DNA of 32,149 nucleotides. Source: Thermoguttaceae bacterium (lineage in GTDB: Bacteria; Planctomycetota; Planctomycetia; Pirellulales; Thermoguttaceae). Where the stretch lies: positions 1 to 32,149 of the forward strand of contig JARKPK010000145.1 of assembly GCA_029975295.1 (NCBI GenBank). Direction: 5' to 3'. The position numbers and the translations under genes were made by a program. The number at the start of each line of letters is the position of its first letter. Positions within the stretch are counted from its first letter, which is position 1. The notes under the pieces are model-generated. The model did no database searches. It saw only the letters and a list, made by a program, of their open reading frames with translations, and was not told where the DNA came from. Below, in pieces: positions 7,788 to 15,068 of this stretch.

Positions 7788-8594
7788 TCAATTTGCGCCC
7801 TGTAAAATCGGCAAGACTTCCCGTTGTTCTGCCCCCGCGCCGCCCGACATGGCAAGGGTCGGCCGTTCGGTCGGCGCGGAAGCAGCAGCCGCCTCGGCAA
7901 GCGTGCGAGAACCGGGCTGGCCATAGCATGGACGCACGACGACCACGCCGCGAAACCGCACGCGAGCCTTCTCACTCGAACCTACCGTTTCCAACGATTC
8001 CAATTCGGCCCTAATGAACAGGGGCTTTCTCGTCAATTGCGCGATGTAGGCATGCAGCACTTCGGCATCGTCGGCCGATCCGTGAAACCGGATGACCGTT
8101 TGAGTTTTGTCGTATTCCTCGCGCAGGCGATTGAGGTCGCGCTCCGCACCGGCCAGTTTCGATGCCTCTTTCGGCTCCGACGAGGCGCGCGGCCGGGCGT
8201 CGTCGCCGGTCGGCGGTTGAGCGGGCAATGCTTCGCGCGCCACAGCGCACTGTTCCAAGCGAACGCCCTCGGGCAACGGATCGAGCAGCGTAGCCAACAG
8301 CCGGGTTTTCGGCCATGGATGGCGCAGATAGGTCAACAGGGCCGCGTCATGCCGCAGTCCGCCGAGCCGGGCCTTCAATTCGCCCAGATGTTTTTGGTCG
8401 GCGAGCAGCTTTTCGTACAAAGGCGTGACTGCGGCCAACTCGCTCTGCACCCGATTCCGCTGTGATCGCTGGGCCGAAGCCAAACCGGCCACGACCAACA
8501 ACGTGGCGACAACGACCACATGGCGCCACGGCTTGGCGTGCCGTTGCGTCCGTCGCTGATGGTATTCCGAAGGCAGGAAATCAATGTCAAGCAT
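7788..8594 (-). CDS. pilN: PilN-like (GspL C-terminal-like) pilus assembly protein
   Basis: The 268-residue protein starts MLDIDFLPSEYHQRR, matching the PilN motif (hydrophobic strand then 'xxLP') that binds a groove in PilM. A membrane helix (24-41), a long coiled coil (42-80) and a periplasmic region follow; the beta-alpha-beta fold (about 165-222, TVIRFHGSADDAEVLHAYIAQL) is typical of PilN. I chose the ATG at 8594 over an in-frame TTG four codons earlier because the motif should be at the very N-terminus. It is longer than usual PilN (about 180-200) because of an insert rich in Pro/Ala/Arg (122-150) and a disordered C-terminal tail (225-268). It follows pilM by 160 bases. Confidence 0.82.
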   Translation of the reverse strand: MLDIDFLPSEYHQRRTQRHAKPWRHVVVVATLLVVAGLASAQRSQRNRVQSELAAVTPLYEKLLADQKHLGELKARLGGLRHDAALLTYLRHPWPKTRLLATLLDPLPEGVRLEQCAVAREALPAQPPTGDDARPRASSEPKEASKLAGAERDLNRLREEYDKTQTVIRFHGSADDAEVLHAYIAQLTRKPLFIRAELESLETVGSSEKARVRFRGVVVVRPCYGQPGSRTLAEAAAASAPTERPTLAMSGGAGAEQREVLPILQGAN

Positions 8595-8754
8595 GGCGAT
8601 TAGCAAGTTCTCAAGGTCGCGTCGGACGATCCGTCAACTCTCGTCTCGCCTCGGCCGACACGAACAGGAATTCTCCAACGATCATCGCCGGCAGCGCATT
8701 CCGAACTAGTCCGAGCGTTGGTGAGTTGTTTCCTCTCGTGCAGACTCTCCTCAA

Positions 8755-9804
8755 TCAGTTCACTTCGCGCAGGGCCAATCCTACGGCAACGTCCCACTGT
8801 CCGGCGCGCGGCCCTAAGGTTGGACAACGGTCGAACGCCCGCAGCGGTTGGCTAAGCTGGCAAGCGATGTCCAACCGCGGCTGGAGCCAATCGGTCAATT
8901 GCTCGCTGGCCTCGCCGCCGCCAAAGACGATCTGTTCGACCGGTTGCCCGCGAAACGTCACGCTGAAATATCTCAAACACATCGCCAGCTCGTTGCCCAG
9001 CCGATCGAGGATTGGTCGGACGGCCTCCAACAGGGTGCGAGTCACTTCCGGATCGCGTTGGTCGGCTCGCCGATCTCCGCTGTTCCGCCGCAGCGAAGCC
9101 GCCTCGGGCAGCGACACATGAAAATGCTTAGCCACCGATTCGTCCATCTGCCTGCCGCCGATTTCGACATATTTGACGAACAACGGCGACGCGCCTTGTG
9201 CGATAATCACCTTGGTCGTGCTCGCGCCGATGTTGACGATCATCGTTCGCCGCTGCTGATCGTCGTCGCGGCGGAACTGGGCTAAGTGGCCGCGGAGCAG
9301 CGCGCCGGGCTCGGCATCCACGGCCGCGATCTCCAGGCCGGCCTCTTCGGTCAGTTGAGTCAACTTCTGAACGGCCGACCGTCGAGCAGCCAGCAGGATC
9401 ACTTCGCGGCGAAACCCCTCGCCCTGCCGAACGTCTCCGGCCTCGACAAAACGCACCTCCGCCTCTTCGCTGCCGAAGCCGGCGCGATTGGCGGCCTCGG
9501 TCGAAACGATCCGCCGCAGTTCGTCGCCGGCAGCCTGCGGCACGCGGATGTTTTGGACGAAGAGCTGTTCGCCGCTCAGGCACACCACTGCCGTCCTTCC
9601 GCGGAATCCATGGGTTTCGCGAGTCCTTCGCAGGGCTTCCACCAACTGACGCTCGCGTTGGTCGGGATCGGTCACGTTGAACTCGTGCCGCGCAACATCG
9701 ACGATTTGCCGACGCGCGCCGTCAAGCTGCACGAGCTTGAGCGACTGCGTGCCGATGTCGATGCCGATCGGGCCGCAACGCGGTTTACGCAAGCTGAGGA
9801 TCAT
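8755..9804 (-). CDS. pilM: PilM, actin-like ATP-binding pilus assembly protein
   Basis: The 349-residue cytoplasmic protein shows the actin/FtsA-like ATPase elements: phosphate-1 loop GIDIGTQSLKLVQL (14-27), phosphate-2 loop VNIGASTTKVII (190-201) and adenosine loop IVFGGGEAS (292-300). Residues 70-165 form the PilM subdomain that in FtsA is replaced by 1C. PilM binds the N-terminus of PilN and anchors the alignment complex on the cytoplasmic side. Length matches the family (about 350). It heads the M-N-O-P-like-secretin run. The start ATG at 9804 lacks a strong ribosome site. PilM favours a type IV pilus (or Tad-unrelated T4P-like) identity over a true type II system, which would have GspL fused to the N-like region. 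Confidence 0.93.
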   Translation of the reverse strand: MILSLRKPRCGPIGIDIGTQSLKLVQLDGARRQIVDVARHEFNVTDPDQRERQLVEALRRTRETHGFRGRTAVVCLSGEQLFVQNIRVPQAAGDELRRIVSTEAANRAGFGSEEAEVRFVEAGDVRQGEGFRREVILLAARRSAVQKLTQLTEEAGLEIAAVDAEPGALLRGHLAQFRRDDDQQRRTMIVNIGASTTKVIIAQGASPLFVKYVEIGGRQMDESVAKHFHVSLPEAASLRRNSGDRRADQRDPEVTRTLLEAVRPILDRLGNELAMCLRYFSVTFRGQPVEQIVFGGGEASEQLTDWLQPRLDIACQLSQPLRAFDRCPTLGPRAGQWDVAVGLALREVN

Positions 9805-9873
9805 GGTTCGCCTGTTGACGCTTCGCTGTTGGCCGCGAGTATGAATTGTTCTTCCCGCGCGAGCCGTCGGCCG

Positions 9874-10587
9874 CTATCCTCCGTTGCCTGAAAGCACGCC
9901 GGGCAACGGGCCGGCCGTAATGCCGCCCGCCGTCACCAAACCGGTTATCGGGTTCACAGAGATCGTCGCATAACGACGTTGGTTTCCCACGGAAACGGCC
10001 AACCAAACCGTCGTCGGCGCGGCAGCGGTCGTCTGGCCCATGGGACCGAATTCAACCATTGTGGCCGATTGCAACACGCCCGAACCTACGGTGGCGCCCA
10101 TCAGCGTGACCGGCACCGACAAGTTCGGCAGATCGTTCAACGAGAGGTATTTCGTCGTGGCCGTATCACGTTGCGAACGAAACGCGCCGACCGGCAGCGT
10201 GTTTAGCGACGTTTTTGCCCCGCTATGAGTGAGAATCAGCTCATTCGCCGAGGGGTCGAAAGCAACGCGGTAGGTGCTGTTGTTGCTGACGGCCAGGCTG
10301 CGAGCATACTGCAACTCGGCGGCAACAATTCGACTGGTGGCGCGAAGCTGTTCGACAAGCGTGGGCTCCGAACGCGGTATCGCCACGGCAAGCAGAACCC
10401 CGATCACCGCCAGAACGATCATCACCTCCAGAAGACTGAACGCTCGAGGCGTCTGAAGAACGCCCGAATGCTCGGGCAGCGCAGGGCGCCGCGCGCAAGG
10501 CGCCCAAACAAACCGCCGAAGCGCCGCGGCGGCATCGCTCGGCGTTGAAACGGGCAGCGGACGGCGTTGGTTCTCGGCCTGACTCAT
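9874..10587 (-). CDS. GspH/FimT-type minor pseudopilin
   Basis: The 237-residue protein carries a class III prepilin signal: AFSLLEVMIVLAVIGVLLAVAIP, cleaved between Ala49 and Phe50 with Glu54 at position +5. The mature N-terminal helix (50-75) continues into QLRATSRIVAAELQYARSLAVSNNS, the amphipathic segment of the GspH/FimT family, followed by a beta-rich globular head with Ser/Thr-rich loops. Minor pseudopilins form the tip complex that starts fibre assembly. Cleavage would be by a PilD-type peptidase not encoded here. The 49-residue leader is far longer than the usual 6-20 and rich in Arg/Pro; the -1 residue is Ala rather than Gly. No nearer start codon shortens the leader convincingly. 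Confidence 0.88.
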   Translation of the reverse strand: MSQAENQRRPLPVSTPSDAAAALRRFVWAPCARRPALPEHSGVLQTPRAFSLLEVMIVLAVIGVLLAVAIPRSEPTLVEQLRATSRIVAAELQYARSLAVSNNSTYRVAFDPSANELILTHSGAKTSLNTLPVGAFRSQRDTATTKYLSLNDLPNLSVPVTLMGATVGSGVLQSATMVEFGPMGQTTAAAPTTVWLAVSVGNQRRYATISVNPITGLVTAGGITAGPLPGVLSGNGG

Positions 10588-10713
10588 CGCTTCGTACGGG
10601 TGGATTGGTCATCACCCCAAACGCGATGCCGGCCTGCCGCCAAGGCGACTCACGTCCCCCGCCATCGCCCGCGGGCGAAAGACGGACGTTCCATCGCGCT
10701 AGGCACCGCTGCG

Positions 10714-10965
10714 TCAGCGTTTTTCGGGCAATGACACTACGACTTGAACCTTGCCGCTGCGGAGAAGCGCGTTTTGCTCTTTGAGCAAGTCCCGTATCTC
10801 GCGCAGCAGCGCGTTCGATTCTTGGCGTTGCTCAACAGCGTTGGCAAAGGGCGGTTCCCCGCCCGTGCGCTGCGCCGCTGCCGAGTTCTGCCACAACCCT
10901 AGCATGCAGGCAAGGGCCGCGAGCCCTGCAACTGGCACAATCCATTTGGCCCATGCAGTTTTCAT
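10714..10965 (-). CDS. Small membrane-anchored coiled-coil protein within the pilus cluster
   Basis: The 83-residue protein has one N-terminal hydrophobic segment (8-26, KWIVPVAGLAALACMLGLW) that could be an anchor or an uncleaved signal. A short linker is followed by a helix with strong heptad character (43-68, including ESNALLREIRDLLKEQNALL) and a basic C-terminal strand (VQVVVSLPEKR). The start ATG at 10965 is well supported: AAAGGAG lies 8 bases upstream, the best ribosome site in the cluster; upstream in-frame extension is not supported. It lies between the PilX-like and GspH-like genes. I know no family for it. A small coiled-coil partner of the assembly platform is plausible but unproven. 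Confidence 0.75.
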   Translation of the reverse strand: MKTAWAKWIVPVAGLAALACMLGLWQNSAAAQRTGGEPPFANAVEQRQESNALLREIRDLLKEQNALLRSGKVQVVVSLPEKR

Positions 10966-11319
10966 CCCATCAGCTCCTTTCTCACCGCGGCGGAAGCAAG
11001 CCCAAGCGGCCCGTAATCCCCCGCCTTGTCGCTCTTCCGCAGCATCGAGGCCGCGGCGGGATTCCATCAGGCTCTCACAAAGCTTGGTGTTGCCACAGGA
11101 TGCGTAAGAATACCCCATCGCTCCCGCAATCGAAAACCGCTCGCTGCAATCGGCAGAATCGCCTCTGCCGCTAAAATCGTCAAGCTGCAATCCTCAAGCT
11201 GCAAACCAATGATCGATCGGCAAGAGGCAAAAACCGCAGCCAACTCTAAGCCGAAGCTGTTTGCATCCGGAGGACGTCGGCAGGCGCGTTCGCGCGGCCC
11301 GGTGCAACCATCGCCCGGA
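10966..11319. other. 354-base gap between PilX-like and small coiled-coil genes
   Basis: No convincing gene is seen. It contains a 7-bp inverted repeat (CGGCAGA 11151-11157 / TCTGCCG 11164-11170) and an 11-base direct repeat (TCAAGCTGCAA at 11180 and 11194). Either could be part of a processing site or a promoter for the small gene, which has its own strong ribosome site. Confidence 0.4.
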
Positions 11320-12846
11320 TCACTCCGACCAATCCAACACCTGCCACCGCAACCCCGGATCGCCCGACGCCGGCACGTAAATCGGATCGGGCAGCATTTG
11401 CCAATGGTATCGGACGTTGCTTGCCGGGGGCTTGATCACGATCTGCGGCTCAGAACTTGTATTGTAGAAACGCGACAGGAAATCGGAGAAATACTTGCTG
11501 CCGCCGGGCAGGTCTTTCTGGGCTTGATACTCGGACCAACGATTCGCCCACCACGAGCTGTCGCGCGAAGGTGCGATCCATTCTTGGCGATGGCGTAGGC
11601 GCACCTGGCCGGCAATCAACGCGCCTTCCAGCGTCAGTGCGATGTCGCCTTGGTTGTCTTCGCTTACCTCGAAAGTGTCGAAGCAAGCCACCAATCCTCG
11701 AAGCGCGGCCTGCGCGTCTTCGCGTACGATGAACCGATCGCCGGCCATCACCACGGGCAACTGCACCGGGCGGCTGTCGCCCACAAGCGAGGGAAGATCG
11801 ACGGCCTGGAGTTGAATTCTCCGCCCCCGAACAACGACGTTGCCGCCCGACACTCGGTCGGCCATCAGCGTGCCACGCACGCTTACATCGTCGCGCAGAT
11901 CAATCTGCCCAGCTCGGTAAAACAACCCCAGCGGATTGGAGGCCGGATCGGGCCCAAGCGCGACCGCTTGCAGCCGATCGCCCACCATGACCGCAGAATA
12001 CGCCGGTCCGCCGGGATAGATTCGGTAACTCAGACTGCCCGCCGGCGACGACCAATAGGCAATAAACTGCGAAGACGCCGACGTCGTCGCAATGCCCATC
12101 TGCGTGTTCAACAGATTGAGCGTATCCCACTCTTGCCAACTATTGATGATGCGAATTGGGCCGGTGAAGGGCCGCTGATCGCCCATGCCGGCCTGCCGCC
12201 TCTGATTCAAACCGAGAAAATACCCGCTATAGTGTGCCGTCGCCCATTCGATTCCGCTGCGAATTTGAATCGTCGCCTGCGTGCGGACGGAACCCTCGAT
12301 CCGAGACCCTGGGTACACATGAAACACGCCGGGAACGTTCTGGTAAACCGTAGCTGAAGTCAATTCGCTCCATTGCGACGGGGCATTTCCCAGCGCCCGC
12401 GGCACAAGTCGCACAATCACCCGGATGCGGTGCTCGGCCACGCACTGGGGATTGTCGGGATCGACGGCCCGGCCCACCACGGTAATCGTCACGCGAAACG
12501 GAAGGTCGCCGTATTCCGGGTGCGAGGTGTTCAATCGCGGGTCGCCCGCCGTGAATTCCGCCTGAAAACTCAGGCCGCTGCCCAGCGCGCCGCTGATGTT
12601 CGTGTTTACTCCGGCCCAGGAAGTAGTATGCATTTTCCGCAGGGCCATGGCCGCCCCGGCCAATGCAGCTTGTCGGGCGTCGATGTTCCGATTGGCGTTT
12701 CGGGCGATGTTGGCCGCGCCGCTTTGCGATCGGATCGCTGCATACGAAAGCCCCATCGTGAACGCCAAAATCAAGAACACCAGAATCACCGCCACTCCGT
12801 TGCGGCGTTCGACGCGATCTTTCTTCACGGACAACAAGACGCTCAT
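11320..12846 (-). CDS. PilX-like large minor-pilin-like protein
   Basis: The 508-residue protein begins with a basic stretch and one N-terminal hydrophobic helix (about 17-38, GVAVILVFLILAFTMGLSYA). The helix continues into QSGAANIARNANRNIDARQAALAGAAMALRKM. This is the PilX/GspK pattern in which N-terminal helix residues carry the family's 'R..G.ALv..Lv.l...t' and Ala-rich 'A..A...G...A' segments. There is no clear Gly-Phe prepilin cleavage site. The rest (90-508) is a large beta-rich region with repeated strand-turn units (SVRTQATIQI, VSVRGTLMADRVSGGNVVVRG), suggestive of a beta-solenoid. It overlaps the PilW-like gene by ATGA and so is co-translated. It is much larger than PilX (about 200) or GspK (about 330). 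A tip or adhesin role is only inferred. Confidence 0.7.
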   Translation of the reverse strand: MSVLLSVKKDRVERRNGVAVILVFLILAFTMGLSYAAIRSQSGAANIARNANRNIDARQAALAGAAMALRKMHTTSWAGVNTNISGALGSGLSFQAEFTAGDPRLNTSHPEYGDLPFRVTITVVGRAVDPDNPQCVAEHRIRVIVRLVPRALGNAPSQWSELTSATVYQNVPGVFHVYPGSRIEGSVRTQATIQIRSGIEWATAHYSGYFLGLNQRRQAGMGDQRPFTGPIRIINSWQEWDTLNLLNTQMGIATTSASSQFIAYWSSPAGSLSYRIYPGGPAYSAVMVGDRLQAVALGPDPASNPLGLFYRAGQIDLRDDVSVRGTLMADRVSGGNVVVRGRRIQLQAVDLPSLVGDSRPVQLPVVMAGDRFIVREDAQAALRGLVACFDTFEVSEDNQGDIALTLEGALIAGQVRLRHRQEWIAPSRDSSWWANRWSEYQAQKDLPGGSKYFSDFLSRFYNTSSEPQIVIKPPASNVRYHWQMLPDPIYVPASGDPGLRWQVLDWSE

Positions 12847-13742
12847 GGCACAACTCGGTAGTAGATCGCAGCCGACCCGAAGAAGGGCAGGGCGGTTTGC
12901 GCGGCCGGATCATTCACGACCCATGCGCCGCCAGGGGTCAATTGTATTTCGCAACGCATCCACGATTGCCGCACACCGGAGTTGGGCGTGAACAATCCCT
13001 GAGGCCAGGTCAGCGACGACCAGCTTGCCGTCCCGGCCCGAAACTGGCTCAACTCCAAATCGCTCGGGCAAAGCCGCTGTTCGAATCGCACCGCTCCGCA
13101 TAGCGCAACCGTTGGGCCGTTGTTGAGCGCCGCCGCACGCAGCAAATCGGTCAACACCACCCGCTGAGCGTCGTTGCGAGTTTGCATGTTGGCCACCTCG
13201 CTCCGCCACGCCGCAGCGTCGGCAACAGACGGAACAACGCGAGAGTCGCCCGGAACAGTCAATTCGAGCAGGCGATTCGGCGCGTTCGGATCCGGACAGA
13301 AGACGACCAGTTCGTTGAATCGCGGCAGCCCGGCGGGATCGGCAGGCTCGCCCGACGGACGCCACACAACCAGCGTTTCGGGAAGCCGGACGCCCGAAGC
13401 GAACCGGGGCACGACGATGAATCCGGGAAACTGTTCGTTCGCGCGGGCCTGATTCACGGTGCGTGTGATTCGTTCGAGCGTCACTCGAGCGTGCTGCACC
13501 GCGTCGCCGTAGCCTGCGGTGTATTCGTAGCTGCGTTGCACGCCCACGCCCACCGCGCCCAACGTCCCCAGCACCGTGGCCATGATGGCGATGGCGAGCA
13601 TCAATTCGATAAAGGTCAGGCCGCCGCGGTCCGACCGGCGGGCGCACGGCCAACGCCGAGGATCGAACCGCGAACGTTGCCGCAGCCAAGCCAGTCGTCG
13701 CCTGAGAGCCGCGGCGAAACGATCATGGGACCGGCGGAACAT
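12843..13742 (-). CDS. PilW/GspJ-like minor pseudopilin
   Basis: The 299-residue protein carries a prepilin signal: RGGLTFIELMLAIAIMATVLGTLGAVG, cleaved between Gly41 and Leu42, with Glu46 at +5. The mature helix (42-65) leads into QRSYEYTAGYGDAVQHARVTLERITRTVNQA, the amphipathic region of GspJ/PilW proteins, and then a globular head of about 200 residues with four Cys (VVFCPD, ALCGAVRFEQRLCP, MRCEIQ) that could form disulfides. The leader is 41 residues and contains about 14 Arg, far beyond the usual short basic leader. It overlaps the PilV-like gene by 20 bases at its start and the PilX-like gene by ATGA at its end, so the three are one translational unit. GspJ and PilW cannot be separated by sequence alone. 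Confidence 0.85.
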   Translation of the reverse strand: MFRRSHDRFAAALRRRLAWLRQRSRFDPRRWPCARRSDRGGLTFIELMLAIAIMATVLGTLGAVGVGVQRSYEYTAGYGDAVQHARVTLERITRTVNQARANEQFPGFIVVPRFASGVRLPETLVVWRPSGEPADPAGLPRFNELVVFCPDPNAPNRLLELTVPGDSRVVPSVADAAAWRSEVANMQTRNDAQRVVLTDLLRAAALNNGPTVALCGAVRFEQRLCPSDLELSQFRAGTASWSSLTWPQGLFTPNSGVRQSWMRCEIQLTPGGAWVVNDPAAQTALPFFGSAAIYYRVVP

Positions 13743-14436
13743 AGCTCACCACCCTTTGCAGCTTGGCCCACACCCGCCTTCCCACGCCGGGAATCTCTTC
13801 GGTGATGCGAACCTCGACCACTCGATAGGCGGTCGTGCCGCTGGCTAACCGCTGGGCCGGATTCGCTTCGGTCACGTAGTAAACATCCACTTCCTGCCGC
13901 CATCGGCTGATGAGGGCGGTGTTGGCCTGAAGCGACGCCGCGCGGACGCCGCCCAAGCCGTCGTCGCACCCTAAGAGAACACCTTCCGCATCGGTGGGCG
14001 GCTGAGTCCGCACGAGGTTGAAATCGTCGATGTCGTTGTACCGTTCGCGCCCCTTTCCGGCGGCCTCCCACGACGACCGCGAAAGACTCGTCTCGTATCC
14101 GTTGTAGGGGTCGGCACAGTATCGCTTGCCGAGAATCTCATCCATCAACTGCTCTGCCATGCCGGCGGCGATGGTTTGTCGGAGGGCTTCGTCGGTGGTT
14201 TGCTGTGAGGTGCTCACCGCCATCAGCAGCGTGCCCGCCGCCATCACGGTCAGGCCGACGGCAATCACGGCCTCGATCAGTGAGAACGCTCTCCGACTCG
14301 GGCGGAAACGACCAGCGCCGACGGCGATGAAAGGCGCCAGACCAGCCGCGATCGGCCGACGAACTCGGGCGGCGCCCGCTCGCCGCGATGGTCGTCGGAC
14401 TTCCATCCAGCAAACAGATCGGACTTGCGGCTTCAT
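13723..14436 (-). CDS. PilV/GspI-like minor pseudopilin
   Basis: The 237-residue protein (from ATG 14436) carries RRAFSLIEAVIAVGLTVMAAGTLL, a prepilin signal cleaved after Ala50 with Glu at +5. The following segment STSQQTTDEALRQTIAAGMAEQLMDEIL is the GspI/PilV pattern, where a hydrophobic helix runs into 'A..lAe.lmd'. The head contains a DPYNGYET segment typical of planctomycete versions and ends with beta strands (YRVVEVRITEEIPGVGRRVWAKL). An in-frame TTG seven codons upstream is possible. The leader is 50 residues, Arg/Ala/Pro-rich. It is the first gene of the cluster, with 600 gene-free bases upstream that should hold the promoter. It overlaps the PilW-like gene. Confidence 0.83.
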   Translation of the reverse strand: MKPQVRSVCWMEVRRPSRRAGAARVRRPIAAGLAPFIAVGAGRFRPSRRAFSLIEAVIAVGLTVMAAGTLLMAVSTSQQTTDEALRQTIAAGMAEQLMDEILGKRYCADPYNGYETSLSRSSWEAAGKGRERYNDIDDFNLVRTQPPTDAEGVLLGCDDGLGGVRAASLQANTALISRWRQEVDVYYVTEANPAQRLASGTTAYRVVEVRITEEIPGVGRRVWAKLQRVVSYVPPVP

Positions 14437-15068
14437 GGAGATACCCGGCCGGAACAAGCAGCCGCGGCCCTTCGGAAATCAGGCTCACGCAGCGACGAAG
14501 CGGCCGCCGGCAAACAGGCTCGAAGAACGCTTCATCCGAGAACTTGATCTCTTCTCTGCGTTCCCGTTGGTGTTGTCAAGAAAACAGACGCGGCGGGGTC
14601 CCCTCTAGCTCCCAGCTTTCCCCGCCGCGCCTCGTCAACGGCGTTCCTCCCCAAGACCGCCGGTGCAAGTGAACTCTAGCCCGCCGCTTCGGCATGTCAA
14701 ACCAACTGAATTCTCGGGACGAAAGGCATCCTTACGACTGCTGCCCTACGATCGTTAGCCCGGGCGGATGCGCCGCAACCGATTGCCGAAAACGTCGCCG
14801 TTGGGCAACAATCGACGCCGGCAGACCGCAAGCGTAGTAGTTCCGCACTAGGCTCTGTTGCCTTTAGGCATCGCCGCATAAACGAAAAAGCAACGGGCGA
14901 CCGACACCGCCTGGCAGAGAGCGCCGCAACGGGGGGGCGACCACAGCGGCTCAGCGCAAAACGCCTTGGCGCGTCAACGGGGCAGTCACCCTGTTTATGA
15001 AGATCGAGCGGCAAGCAATGAGCCGCACAGCGACGACATGCACTGCCGCAGCATTGCCAATCGACTCG
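14437..15068. other. 632-base gene-free region upstream of the pilus cluster
   Basis: No convincing gene is seen; the open frames are rich in Arg/Cys and lack ribosome sites. The right part separates nadC from the pilus genes. The left part contains a GC-rich hairpin (14589-14629) and, just after it on the minus strand, a perfect TTGACA (14579-14574) that could be the -35 box of the cluster promoter, although no good -10 box follows at 17 bases. Confidence 0.5.
14589..14629 (-). terminator. GC-rich 10-bp hairpin, possible terminator after nadC
   Basis: CGCGGCGGGG (14589-14598) and CCCCGCCGCG (14620-14629) are perfect reverse complements with a 21-base loop. On the minus strand the stem is followed by TCTGTTTTCTTG, a broken T-run, as in a weak intrinsic terminator. 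It would insulate the pilus cluster from nadC, 440 bases upstream. Confidence 0.45.

Noticed and set aside
10966-11190. 75-codon upstream extension of the small coiled-coil protein
   Set aside because: The extension looks non-coding and starts with TTG; the ATG at 10965 has AAAGGAG at ideal spacing.
14697-15014. 105-codon minus-strand frame between nadC and pilV-like gene
   Set aside because: Cys/Arg/Ser-rich, no ribosome site, codon use unlike the neighbours.
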